NCBI GenBank assembly: GCA_963573385.1
Contig: CAUYLG010013698.1
Coordinates: 17,168 to 81,167, forward strand
DNA: 64,000 nucleotides
Direction: 5' to 3'
Source of the DNA: Cacajao melanocephalus
Taxonomy: Eukaryota > Chordata > Mammalia > Primates > Pitheciidae
A model generated the notes under the pieces. It did not search any database. It saw only the letters and a program-made list of their open reading frames with translations, and had not been told where the DNA came from. Position 1 is the stretch's first letter. Each line of letters begins with the position of its first letter. The position numbers were made by a program, and so were the translations under genes. This document shows positions 16,154 through 28,499 of this stretch, piece by piece.

Positions 16154-16465
16154 TCGTTGTTGTTGTTGTTGTTGTTTTAAACAGGGTCTCACTCTGCCAT
16201 CTAGGCCAGAGTGCACAGGCATTATCTTAATCTCAGCTCATTGAGACCTTGACCTTCTAGGCTCAAGAAATCCTCCTGCCTCAGCTGCCCATAGTAGAGC
16301 TGGGACCACAGGCACACCACACCCAGCTAATTTGTGTATATTTAGTAGAGGCATGGGTTCTCCATGTTGTCCAGGCTGCTCTGGAACTTCTGGGCTGAGG
16401 TGATCTGCCACCTCTGCCACCTAAAGTGCTAGGATTACAGCTGTGAGCCAGGGTGACTGGCTGAT
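16154..16465 (-). mobile_element. Alu (old, AluJ-like), minus strand
   Basis: A complete dimeric Alu read in reverse: the (GTT)n run at 16155-16178 is its decayed tail, followed by the left-to-right Alu landmarks cctcctgcctcagctgcc, aaagtgctaggattacag and gtgagcca. A 13-bp duplication tttg(t/g)gtttattc at 16141-16153 and 16466-16478 supports the ends, with one mismatch. High divergence suggests the oldest Alu group. The 7SL-derived SINE is transcribed by Pol III and mobilised by L1. Confidence 0.9.
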
Positions 16466-16480
16466 TTTGGGTTTATTCCA

Positions 16481-16888
16481 TGAGCTCCAAATATGTGAGA
16501 TAGGTCTCAGTCAATTTAGAAAATTTATTTTGCCAAAGTTAAGGACACACACACACGAGACAGAGTCTCAGGAGGTCCCCAAGATATGCAGGGCATTTCA
16601 ATATATGTAAAATGTACATTGGTTCAGTTTGGAAGGGTGGGACAACCATTTTTTTTAAAAAGGCAATCAGATTCACATTTATCTCAATGAACAGAAGGTG
16701 ACTTTGGGTTCTGTCTGCCCTTTGTCCACAAGGAAATTCCTTGTGAGGGAGGTATATAGCATTTTAATCTGTGTAGCTATCATCTTTAGGAATAAAAGGG
16801 GAGGCAGCTTTGCCCTAAGCAGTGTCCAGCTTGACTTTTCCCTTTGGCTTAGTGATTTGTGGGTTCCAAGATTTATTTTTCTTTCACA
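16481..16888 (-). mobile_element. Solo LTR-like endogenous retrovirus repeat
   Basis: I recognise a multicopy primate sequence (gagataggtctcag, catttcaatatatgtaaaatg, gctttgccctaagcagtgtc, cttgacttttccctttggct). Read on the minus strand it starts tgtgaaag at 16888 and has an AATAAA signal (tttatt on the plus strand at 16524-16529) near its far end, as a class I LTR would. There is no coding region, so it is a solo LTR or fragment. I cannot name the family. A T-run at 16650-16657 interrupts it. Confidence 0.55.
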
Positions 16889-17775
16889 TTTCTTACAGTC
16901 TTTTTGAAATTATGGTTATATCTTCCTATTCTACTTTTCAAGGACTATAAATTAGTATTCTCATCAATATTAGCATTTGCATTATTCACAGATTTATTTC
17001 ACAAATACTGATGAGCACCAACTGTATACTAGGCTTTGCATTAAGCCTTTTACATACTGCACTGTATAAGAAATGCATGAGATTGCCTTCATGGACCTTA
17101 TAGTCCATGGCAGAAATGGCTCATTTGTTGCCCATCCAAATGCCATTTTCCTCATATTTCTTGTGTATAGAATCTTTTTTTCAGATATTGGGCAGCTTTG
17201 TGTTGGACTCCTAAATCACCAGAAGAGAATGCTGAATAGTTATAGCTCACTATGATATTCCTTTAGCTGTTGACTGTTTAAAGAATGGGCATATCATCCA
17301 ACTTTGATCATGAGACTTGAGGAGAAGTCTAGGAATAGACTTCATTTTTTAAAAAAGAGATCCATGAAAGTAAAGCAGGCTCTTTCTACTTCTGGACTGA
17401 TGTCACCAGTGAGAGGTATTAGATTATGAATGAAGTACTGCAGGAGGAAAAATCAAAATAGCTGCTAGATGGGAATATTAAAATTAATCTAAATTGTCTT
17501 GAGTACTAATAACATTTTGTTACATGAGCTACTAAACTTATTGTTGTGTAGGTACTATTCAGATATGTCGTGCAGCCAAATACACTCTGCCATTAATTTT
17601 GCAGCATAAATAAAAGCATTCTTTGTTAGATACTATCTAGGAAAAGTGATGAGGTAAGGAAGGAAAGTAAATGAGCTGAAGAACAGTAGTAAAACAGTGG
17701 TGAAAAGTAAAGTCATAAAAATAAAAGTCAAACATATTTGATATATTGTAGGAAAGTGCAAGAAGCAAAATACTG
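16889..17775. other. Non-coding DNA with a MIR-like patch
   Basis: A reverse-oriented MIR/L2-type block is suggested at 16985-17110 (atgagcaccaactgtatactagg, then agccttttacatactgc). The rest is unremarkable. Confidence 0.4.
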
Positions 17776-17779
17776 AAGT

Positions 17780-18405
17780 GGCTTTATTGTCTGGGATGGT
17801 ACTTGAGGTTCATTGTCTCACAGCCATCATGGAAAACTAGGATGTGAACACACCAAGAGTGAGGTTAAGAGTGGAAGTTTAAGAGAATAGCTCTCTCTGC
17901 TGCAGAGAGAGGGGTTCCAAACGGGTTTTGTGCTTCCATGGTGAAACGAAGGGGGTTTTATAGGTGAACTTGAGGAGGTGGTGTCTGATGTACATAGAAT
18001 GTAAAAGATTGGTTGGACCAGTTGTGTTATTTGCATAAGGTGCAAAAAACTGTTTACGGCTAGGTGTGCCATTTGCATAGGGTACAAAATCTGGCCACCC
18101 TCACCCTAATCTTTTATTACACTGATGGGTTCTCTGCCTGGCCTGCACCATATTGCTTGTTTCTTTACTGTGCATGTGGTGACAAAGAAAAGGGAAGATG
18201 GAGCCTCCATGTTGAACATTCATGGTCCCCAGGTAGCCTTTTTCTATTGGCATGGCTGCTGACATTCACCTGTGCAATCTTCCAGCTTGCTTATCTATGT
18301 TTGCAGCTCAATATTTTAGGCTGCTCTTTGTTAGAAAAAAAGTAATTTCTTGGGCTGCATTTTGTTTGAAAGGAAGCTTTGCTGAGGACTTTTTTAACCT
18401 CCTAA
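17780..18405. mobile_element. LTR-type endogenous retrovirus repeat
   Basis: A block of higher complexity and GC than its surroundings, matching a repeat I recall from several primate loci (cacaccaagagtgaggtt, ttgaggaggtggtgtctgatg, gccaccctcaccctaatctt, gctgctctttgttagaaa). It lacks coding sequence and looks like a solo LTR. The family and orientation are uncertain and the edges approximate. An internal 42-bp near-duplication carries two octamer sites. Confidence 0.5.
18021..18104 (+). promoter_or_regulatory. Duplicated 42-bp unit with octamer motifs
   Basis: Two imperfect units (18021-18062 and 18063-18104) each contain atttgcat, at 18029-18036 and 18071-18078. This is the reverse complement of the OCT-factor octamer ATGCAAAT. 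Tandem enhancer-like repeats with factor sites are common in LTR U3 regions. Binding is inferred, not shown. Confidence 0.5.
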
Positions 18406-20926
18406 ATATATTTTTATGTCTCCTGTATCAATATGAGAAAATGGTGAAACTTGTTCTAAAAGCAAGGTATAAGTACATATCATTTATGACAGTTTATATA
18501 GCTCACCTGCTGGTCATCTTATCTCAAAGTGGAAATTACACACAGGGATTACTGTCACACATGCAGCCTCAATTTGAATATTAATTCTAGTATTAACCTG
18601 GACATATACAATTTAGATTAAAGTTTATATAACTTCAAAAGCTAATTTAAATAATAAATTTGTGCTATTATCCTCAGCTGTGGTAAGTCATAACATAAGG
18701 GCAGATTTGTTAATTCAAAATTAACATTTGGAAAATCTGTTATAGACCTGCAAGACAAAGTGAAGTGTTGGGAATGGCCACATACCAAAAGTAAATAAAC
18801 ATCAAAAGGGGAAAAGAAAACATACGGAAGAAGAAATAGAATAGCAAAACAAGAGAATGCAAATCTAACATGTCATTTTTTTTCAATGTTATTATTATAT
18901 ATTCATTCTTTAGATGTAAAATAGCCCAGATTGAGACCCTTCTAATGGGAAGTGACTATTTTTTTTTATAATACATATTATTCAAGTTCAAGTTTAAGGC
19001 TCCTATTTGAACAAGAAAGCTTTTTCATTTGTAAAACAGCTTATCACTTTTAGGAAGCCTACAAAAGTCATATGATGATCTTTTCTTAGTGTAAAATCAG
19101 TGGTAGAATAAAAAATGTTAAAGAAAATTTATTATTTAGTTTCACTCTCCAGAAATTTCCATCTTGATTATGTTAAATATAAATATATTTTTAGATTTTA
19201 AGGTAAATATTTTTAATCTTCATCAATTTCTGAATGGCTTTTAATAAACATCAAGCTAATAGCAGTGGATCACAGTGTATGATTGCTTATAAGAACAAAT
19301 TCGCTATCTGAATTTATGGAACCATATAGAAAGAAGTGAGCAATTCAGAAGGTGATATATCTAAAAATCACAAAATTTAGTAGGAAAAAACAGAAATTTT
19401 GAAATACTCTATTTTAAATAGGAAAAGGATATGCTTACATTCAGTCTGTCTTCTTTTAAAATGATTTTATAGTTCTCATTCTCATTTCAAAACTTTATTG
19501 ATATTAGAAGTCCTTATTGAAATTTGAAAGACAAATGCAGAAGCATTCTAGAGTATCTCCTACTTAAACAAGACCTAAACTAATTACCATTCTGCCTTGC
19601 AGCTGACCCCCAACTTCTTGACTACTCAAGTCAACACTGACAGAATTCAGAAAGGAGAGGGTGAGGTAGAAGTAATGATCTTGTCTAGTTCTTTCTCAGG
19701 GACAAGATAAATGATATTTTGTATGTTATTTACTTCTTATGTATTTTCAATTATCATAGAAAAATCACTCAAATTTTATAAGCACATTTTTAATGTAGAA
19801 CTATTTGTATTAAATAAATTGAGTTACTGAAAATTACACAAGAAACTATAAAAATTTTTGTAAAAAGACTATTCCATGTAGAGAAAAGTTCCTCTTAGAT
19901 ATCCTAATTAAATATTTTTGACTAACTCTGAAACAGCATCTAAGCTGAATGCAGTCAAATTGATTTGGTCAATTCTCTCATGTGTAGGAAGTCATACTTC
20001 CAATATCTCAAAAAGGGATTGACTGATATATTTAATTTAAGTGAAAGGTGGAAATGAGTCTGGAATTAATGGGTACCTAGAGACTGGGAAGTTGATTAAG
20101 TCAATAAGCACTTTGATTACCATTGCAGTTTGATTGACAAGTGAAATAATAAGTTATTTTGGTCAAACTTTGCACTGATTACATTACTTTCTGTTTCATT
20201 TTGTATCTATGTGAATTAATACTAAATAATTAATTTTCAGTGGAAATACATTAGCAGCACTTAGAGAAATATCCTTCAGTTTACATAGGGAATACCTCAA
20301 TCTTCCTGATCAAAAAAAAAATTAGAATTTAAATGAAGAATAACAAATATATAATCATGTGTATTTATAAATGGAAAGGAGTCCTGACCAGAAATTCTAC
20401 TTTTGTAGAAAATTTAAAACTTGAGACAAAACATAACTGCTATAAAATGTCTATCTGGTTTGAAAGATTTAACAACTGTTAAAGTAACCAGTATTTCAGA
20501 GGATATGGGGGAAAGTAAACCAGGTTCTTCATTGTGCTGCTTCAGGAGGGCTAATAAAATAGAAACAACAATAGCACTTTTAGAATATGATTCCAATGCA
20601 GTGGTAGTATATGACTCGTTTTATTGAACAATTTAAGTGTGATAGCCAGAAGGCAGAATGAACATTTCTGTTTAAATGGTCAGTCCTAAAGGTTAGCATA
20701 AAAGGAAAACAGGAAAGAAAACTCAGAGATAGGTCAGAGGATAGATATTTAGGACTTTATTCTTTTATCTGCCAATCCTGTACACATAGTAATTTTATTT
20801 AATTGTTCTTCAATGTTTACTAGAATCTTAGTCAGAACACATCAACAGTAAAGACAATGAAAAAGATTATTTGTCTGCAGATACATGGAACACACATACA
20901 CACACACTTGTAAGTAAACTGGTAAT
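18406..20926. other. AT-rich non-coding DNA
   Basis: No gene or recognisable young repeat. There is a short CA-repeat at 20889-20907 just before the next LTR. Confidence 0.5.
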
Positions 20927-21246
20927 TGTTATAAATTGAATGTTTCCATCTTTCCCAAATTCATATATTGAAGCTGTAATTCCAGGTGGAATCATACTTG
21001 GAGATGAGACCTTTGGGAGGTAATTATGTTACGTGAGGTCAAGAGAGTGGAGCCCCTGTAAAAGGACTAGTGCCCTATGACAAGAGACCATCAAGGAAGA
21101 CAATTGTCTAGAAGCCAGGAGGAGGGGATTCACTAAGAAACAAATATGGTCTTGAACTTTTCAGCCTCCAGAACTGTAAGAATAAATGTCTGATATTTGA
21201 GCTTCTCAGTTTATTGCATTTTGTTACAGCAAGCCACACTAAGTCA
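20927..21246 (+). mobile_element. MaLR-related solo LTR
   Basis: LTR landmarks in order: tgttataaattgaatgttt, attcatatattgaagctgtaa, gagacctttgggaggtaatt, ttcagcctccagaactgtaag with an AATAAA (aataaatg), and ttattgcattttgttaca. It begins with TG and ends with CA. Flanking pentamers gtaat and gaaat agree at four of five positions, as in an old 5-bp target duplication. It is related to the LTR at 35874-36188. Confidence 0.7.
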
Positions 21247-24200
21247 GAAATACTTGCAAAACTTGAGTTTCTTCTCCACATAATTTGTTTGTGTGGAGTG
21301 AAAGAAATTTTTAGAGGGGAAACACACAACAGAACTAAAATGCTTTAGACCTGAGTTCTAGGACTAGTATTGATCTGTCCATATAATTTAACATTATTTA
21401 TTTTTAATTTATATGTAAAAACATTTTGTACTTAGATAAATTTTAAAGTATCATCTTGCTTTTTAAAGGTGGTTGATATTATGGGAACCATTGATAGAAA
21501 AATAAATTAGTTTTTTTTTTTAATTTCTAGATGCAAAAGAATATGCTGGCTTGAGTTTGAACAAACAAGTTTCACAAATTTTGAACACATTTTTTCACCA
21601 AAAATCATTGTTAGTTATAATTTGCTTCATGGTTTTCCTTTTATTCTGCTTTGTACATAAAACTATATTTGGCAAAGATTAAGGTATTAAGGGGGAGTTA
21701 ATAAATAACAGATCTATGTTTACTTTTCAAGTTTGGAACTATTGAACTTTATCAATGATAAAGCTGCTTAAGGCAAAAGGCTTTGATCTGTGGCCAAACT
21801 AGCTTTCTGTTATAACCTGCCCATACCAACATACGGACCCCTTACCCTTCTTACATTATTTAGTTGCATAATACACCTGAGGTAAAAAAATGTGTTTGTA
21901 GATCAGACACATGTTACCTCACAGAGTCTATGGAAATGAGGGCAGGAAACAAAGTAGTCAGTACATATCTTCTGCAGACTTTTACTAGATTACCTCTAGT
22001 AAGAAATGTGTTTCATTCAGTGTCACCAATAAGCAAACTCTTTTAATAAGGGAGTGAGTCAAGTAGCTAGTAGTGTTCCTGTAGTAGATATCACTTGGCA
22101 TGATAACATGAGGAGTGGATAAGTATTTCATATCTTCTGCAAAGCAATAGGGATTCCTGCTTTGGGATCCATTTTCAATATGTTCATGAACATGCTGTGA
22201 GTGTATATGAGCATGAGTGCATGCATTTTTCTGGGAGTGGGTGCCAGAGCCTTTGTTACAGTCTCAGTGGAGTCTGAGGTCTGAAAATATACAATCCACA
22301 GATACAGACAATTGAATTGGGCTGTTTATCTTGTCATCCAGTAAAATAAATGGTGGGAATGAATTGTTTTCCTCACTAAATCCAAATGAATAGGTCTTAC
22401 TTTTCAGTTATTTTGACATAAACTAGCAAGAGATTCAGTAGACATTAAAGTATTTGTCTTTAAATTTCTTTAGTTGATTTCAGGGACATGTACATCTCAT
22501 GTCATATGTTAACCCTTGCCATAAATTGATAAATGTACTCTACATCTCACACACATAGAATGGAGCATCATTATTATGGTAGAAGTCATTCAGTTGTTTG
22601 GTGGATCTACCCATAAACATGAACATGAACTCATTTTTACAGTAAGTTTAGGCCAATGATCCTTGTTAATTCTTTAAGTGAATAATAAATAGCCTGTATA
22701 AGACGTGGCATAGAAGGGATTTGGAAAGAATAATAGAAGTTGAAATCATGCCATTGATTACCATGTTGAAATAGTGGCTTGCTGTTGCTGTTCTCTCTCT
22801 TCCCATATTGCTTTCTCCTTTAGGTATTGTTCCTCCATTTGCCTCCTTCAATATGTCAGCATAAAAACATATTACAGAAAAGACATATTGAAGACTTTTT
22901 TGGTCATATGAAAAAATGTACTTTCATATTTCATATTCAGGTAATACATTGTTTACATGATTGCAAATGTCATAAGTCAGGATATTTTGCCCATTAATTT
23001 ATTAAATGAACATTTATTAAGCACCTTCTAATTCACAGGTGCTGAACTATGCTCAGGGAATACAGAGGTGAATGAAAGGTCATACCTTTGGATAAATTTA
23101 TAGTTTTGTCATCTCTTCTATCTGTGTACATATATAAACAGTTATTTTACAATTGTATATAAAATATAGAAAAATAAGCTAAATTAATAATTAAATACCT
23201 ATAACAAAATGAATATAAGTATAGTATATGTAAAATATTATCTGAATACACCCATGTTTATGTTAAATATTCAAGTTAATGTAGTCAACATGATTTAAAT
23301 TTAAGTTTAAATACAGCACTCAGCTTTTTAAAACAAATTAGGTATGAGAAAATGCCTTACTGAAGATAAGACAATGGATATTTGGTGAAGCAGAAATGTT
23401 GCTCCATCATTGTCAAATCTTTGCATAGCAAAAGTAAACTATATATAATTTATTTGTGATATATTCAGCTGCAATACAACATTGAGCTATGAGCAAAATC
23501 CTCTTTTTGCCCAATTCTCCAGCTGGTCTGAGACACAGAGAAGGACAGCTTACTTTCCAAGGTCAAATTATGAGTCAGAAGCTGGTTAGTAAATAGAAAA
23601 GAAGACACTTTTGATTTGTAGATCCTTTACTGTAACTACTTGATAATCCACCTATACTTGACAAGCATTCAGTATCACAGTTACTAGTTTTTTACATTTA
23701 TTTTAGCCAAAAATATAGTAAATAGCAGTTACTATATTTCTGTGAAATCCTGCAAGCAGGATTTTCCTCAAGTGCTATTTCTCCAAATCTCAACCCATGT
23801 AAATTTTCCAAAAGGAACAATTTAAATTTGGTGAAATATATGGTTTTTAGTGAAAAAAAAAAAGAGTAACAATGGCTCCCATAAATCACAAGTTAAGTCA
23901 ATTTATGAAGAATACTGTGACCATATAGAGCCTTATTGTATTATGTAGATGGAATAAAAATATCAAGAACAAAATTTGATACCATAAATAGGATATAAAA
24001 TTAATTATTTGCTAATTGAAAGAATCTGGGAAATGTAGTGGGCTAGGTTGTAAATATTATATTTTATCTTCTTTACTAAAGCCCAATAACAGGTATCTGT
24101 AATGATGCTTTATTCCATGCAATATTAAGTAGAGTCCAATAGACCTAATGTTTTTAATGAGAGAAAAGAGATGTCAAACTTGGAACTAGAAATAATAGTG

Positions 24201-26333
24201 TACACTAGTTCCTTCAACATATGTATAAAAGATCATTAAATTTTCTAGTTTCTATGAACTATTTAATAGTTCAAATTATTAAAATATTCAGAACACTACC
24301 AAAAACAAAAAGAACTTATTAACCTAGACCCAGAGAATTGTTCTGGAGAAACTCTAAATATTTTCTTGATGAGGTGATGATTGCCCGGCATTATATTTCC
24401 TTTCTTCTTTCCTTTTTTTTTTTTTACATGTATAAAGTAGCATCCTACAGTCCAATAATCCTCATACTCATTTATTTCTTCTCCCTCCCTTCATTCTTTC
24501 CTACTTTTTCTTCCTTTCTGGCTGGTCTGTTTTTCTTGCTTTTCATTCCTGACCTCCATCTACCAAAGGTGCGAGAGAGTTTAGGTTAAGAATACATGAA
24601 ACTAAAATACCTAGGTCCTAGTCTTTAATGTAGCATCTAACAATCAGGTTAGGTAATAACTTCACAATGCTCTTGCATGTGAGTGTACCATCAAGAATCG
24701 TCATACATAAATGCACACCGACATACATGCAGGTATACACACACAGACACACATGAAAGGAGTGCACTTAAGGAAGCAACATTCAAACTGTGCTTTAAGT
24801 AGGTCTGGGAGAACTCTTATCAGGGACTCATGTGCTGGGAGAGGGGATATGGAAGCCATAGACACATATTAGGACTATGTGGACCCTACTTGATTTGAGT
24901 TAGAACATCTTTGAAGCCCAGTAGTCATCTAGATAAATTTTTGGTTTCAGTTAAAGGTCCTGAACCTTAGAGAAATTGTGAAAATTAATTTCCTAGGAGT
25001 TGAATTTCTTTATTCATAGTAAAGTTCACATTCCATAGAGTACATGTGGATGAAACTAATGGTATAAAATTGTCAAATTACCTCCATTTTATTTTTTCAG
25101 ATTTTTACTACATTCTTCTGTTCATGACACTGTGTAAAAATTGTAGCAAGGGAGTCTAAGAGTATCAGAAAGAGACTTTGATTTCAAAGGTCAATAATCT
25201 AGGGGCGATAAGACTTTAACATTGCAATGAGGAGGAGACTTTTACCATAAGAAAGGGTAGGATTTGAACAGATGAAAGGGGAAAATGGCAATCAAGAACA
25301 CAAAATTAGAATATTTTGCAGCATATTCGGAAAACCTTGTAAAGGAATTCTGTTTGACGTGTTAGTCATGTAAAGGATACTCTGGACAGGAGATTAAAGT
25401 AGGAAAAGGTTGGTTGAGGCAAGACTGCAAAAGGCCTTGAAGATCAGACTTGGAGAAGTTTGAATTAAGTCGTATAAGAGAGTACTGGCTCTCAGTGTCT
25501 TCAATAGCTTCTTTTTACTCTGCCTTCCTGGGCTACAGAGGTTTCAAAGTTAGATACCATGTTTCCTATACTGTTATGTAGCTAGGATGCTCATTGAAAA
25601 TTAAGTTCTACCAATTTGATAGATTTGAGTGAAATTTGAAATTTGATTTTTTTTTTTTTGGGAATCCTGTTCATCTTTCTAGGTTCTTGCTTTATGGATG
25701 CCAGGCAGCCAACAGTATGCCAAGAAGAGGTTAGTAATGGTTTCATTGCTAGGTGGTGTGTTCCATGGACATATCTCAATTCCCCGTTATCTTGAGTGGG
25801 CAGACTCCCCTGGTTAGCCAGTTTGCTAATGTTACGGAGATTCTTTCTCAAGGCCCTGGCTGTAACCTGTTCAACCATTTTGTAAGCTCCTAATTTATTA
25901 TCTTTAGTGAATTTTAGATAAATAGAGATGTTTATGTGTCAGGCAACTGAATCTTGACAGAAACATTGGATTTGCTAAATAGTGAGGAGACCCTGAATAT
26001 TTGAAAAATTTTGAACGAATTATATACTATCTTACACCTGATTGACCTCAGTTATGTTTCATTTAAGCTAGGTAAGACTAAATTACATTTCATGCTGGAT
26101 TTGTAAGATGAAGAAATACCGCTATGGGAGTTAAAAACAGATGAAGCTTCAAATGCAATGTGCATCCTAGTAGCAGAGAACTGATTTCAACTTTGACACT
26201 TCAAGAGCATTGTCTTCCTAATACAGCAGCCCATAAATGCAAGGAGGACAATGTACCAGTCCTCCTGGCATAGGAATAAAGTAGTTGAAAAAACAGTTTT
26301 ATAGCTCCAATTTTACCTAGAAAATTAGAAGCC
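21247..26333. other. AT-rich non-coding DNA
   Basis: No gene recognised. Patches noted: an ancient MIR/L2-like block near 22990-23100 (catttattaagcacctt, then gggaatacagaggtga), a pyrimidine-rich stretch 24395-24550, a CA/TA-rich patch 24717-24755 and a T-run at 25648-25661. Open frames here are short and lack recognisable domains. Confidence 0.45.
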
Positions 26334-26356
26334 TTTTTTTTTTTTTTTTTTTTTTT
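26334..26356. repeat. Isolated T23 homopolymer
   Basis: Twenty-three consecutive T with no Alu or L1 body on either side, so it is not obviously the tail of a visible retroelement. Confidence 0.8.
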
Positions 26357-28499
26357 GCATGGGGAAGAAGAAATAAAATATAGTGCAAATCTGTGTATGT
26401 GAATCTTTCTGGTTTTTAGTTGTCTTCTTTAGCTGAGAAATAATAAACAACAATGGAAAGAAAAATGATGATGGGTTGGCAAGTTACTTTTTAACTATTT
26501 TGAACCACTGAGAACAACACTGTCTGAAAGAAACAATCAATTGTAGATTATCAATTTTAACTCTTGTTATCCATTAGAGAGAGAACGGTAAAAAGGAAAT
26601 ACATTAGTGAGGTTTTCAGTCCATCACTTTTTAAGTTATAGCCTCTAGGTTGGTTAAAACAAAGTTGAATTTAGTCTGTGGCCATCATATCAAAACAACA
26701 TCAGATTGCTGGTGCCAAAGAAACTATGAACAGAATAATGAAGAAAGCCAACATTCATCTTAAAGAGTCTTATTTTGATCCATCCCAGCCTGTTTTAGGT
26801 CAGCAAAATGGAACTGCTAGGAGACAGCCTCTACCTCCAGCTGCCTGGACACTGTGATTAAAGTTGGCTATATAGTTGCTCTCCTGGTGGGAGCTAGATC
26901 AGGGGCCATTCTTCACCAGAAGACTGAACTCCTTCTGTGTTAGACTTTCAGTCTCCCATCACTCTCCTTCCCTGTAGGGTTCATAACACCTAGAACACTT
27001 CCTTAGTTTCTTAGTTCACACATATGGAAAGGAGAGAAGTCCTCATTTATGTAATGACAGGTTTGCAGGGACACTAAATTATAACATTGTGTTTTCGGAG
27101 TGGGTGAGGAGCCCAGCTAGAATTCATTATGTCTCTATGTTCCTATTATAAAGTTATATTCTCTAAAGCAGAAAATGGAAACCTTCACATTTCAGAATAA
27201 ATATAAGAACCAAAATTACTTCAGACTGAGAAGAAGGAAATTATACATTAGTTATGATGGTTTTCACTATTAAAAACAACCAGCCAAGCTAAAACAAGTT
27301 AGATGAGGAAAAAAGTAACATACACTTCACAAACGTATATCGATAGTCATTATTTGGTTTAAGAACATTCTTAGTAAAAAAATTATATACCAAGGATTTA
27401 GATATAAATAAAAGTATTATTGTCTTTACATTAAGAAAATATAAGGAACATCTACATTAATCTATTAACACACAGTCTTTTGGAAAAAGAAACATAATTA
27501 TTTTAAGGGCTTTTATTTACTGTGTATGTGAGTGTGTGTGTATGTGAGTGTGTATATATGTGTCTCCATTTTGGTTAGGAAAACATCTATGTATTCCTTT
27601 GTGTTCGAAACAAAACTATTAGTGTCTTTTCTTGTGAAATTAACTTTTCTTTTGTTAGGTAAGTACCTGAAGAATTAGCAACACAAATCCAAACTTTTTT
27701 CACATTATGATATACAAGAAATTTAGCACCAAGTGGTTAAATTACTTTTCTAACAACGTAAAGAGTTGGTAACAAGCACAAGTCTTAACTTCGTGAATGA
27801 ATGATCTTTGAGGCCAACACTAGCTTTGGCATTTGTTAGCTGTATGTCTTCATGCATGTTGTTTAATCTCTCTGTGCCTGAATTTTTTAATCTACTTTAT
27901 ATCCCCCATTTTCTTCTTTCCTCCAGGGATTAGCACTACGGGTACAGAAAATATCTATTATTATTAATGGGTAAACTTAGACGTATTTATTTCCAATTTT
28001 TTTATTTTCTCAAACATAAAAATGTAATATGGCTATTTTTAAATTACATTACTTAATGTTCCTTGTTTTAAATAATGGAAAAGTATTTACTTACAGTTAT
28101 TTGACCCTTTTCTTCTTAATAATCAAGGAAATAATTACCCTACTCTAACCATGCTAACAGGAAAAAAAAAAAACAACCAGTGTTAATATCGGTGCCTTTT
28201 TATTTTTTCTACTGTACAGTAATTTTATAAATCAGGTTTTTAATATTTATTTTAATTATACAATGAATATGCTTTCATCACAAAAATTCAAACAATAAGT
28301 GTCTATTCTGCATATAATGGTAATGATTCTATAATTTTAACATTAATTTATATGTGTTCTAAGGCTTTTGTTATGTACTGTTTATCAAGCTAAATAATTT
28401 TCTTTAGCCAGGCCATAGTGAATAGTTTTATTTTTTGAAATGTATTTTAAACTACATTACTCTTTTTGATATTACTTTTCTCTTTTATTTGTAAGTCTT
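26357..28499. other. Non-coding DNA with MIR and TG repeat
   Basis: A TG/TA microsatellite lies at 27521-27563. A forward MIR-like block lies at 27800-27905 (ctttggcatttgttagctgt, then gtttaatctctctgtgcctg). 26740-27000 is relatively GC-rich but not recognised. Confidence 0.5.
27800..27905 (+). repeat. MIR SINE fragment
   Basis: The conserved MIR core is readable: gctttggcatttgttagctg, ttgtttaatctctctgtgcc, tgaattttttaatct. Central part only. Confidence 0.65.

Noticed and set aside
18064..18584. Overlapping 93- and 110-codon frames
   Set aside because: Lie mostly in the LTR-type repeat; no similarity to retroviral proteins visible.
24338..24589. 83-codon hydrophobic frame resembling membrane segments
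   Set aside because: Runs through a pyrimidine-rich low-complexity stretch; Phe/Leu/Ser bias is compositional.
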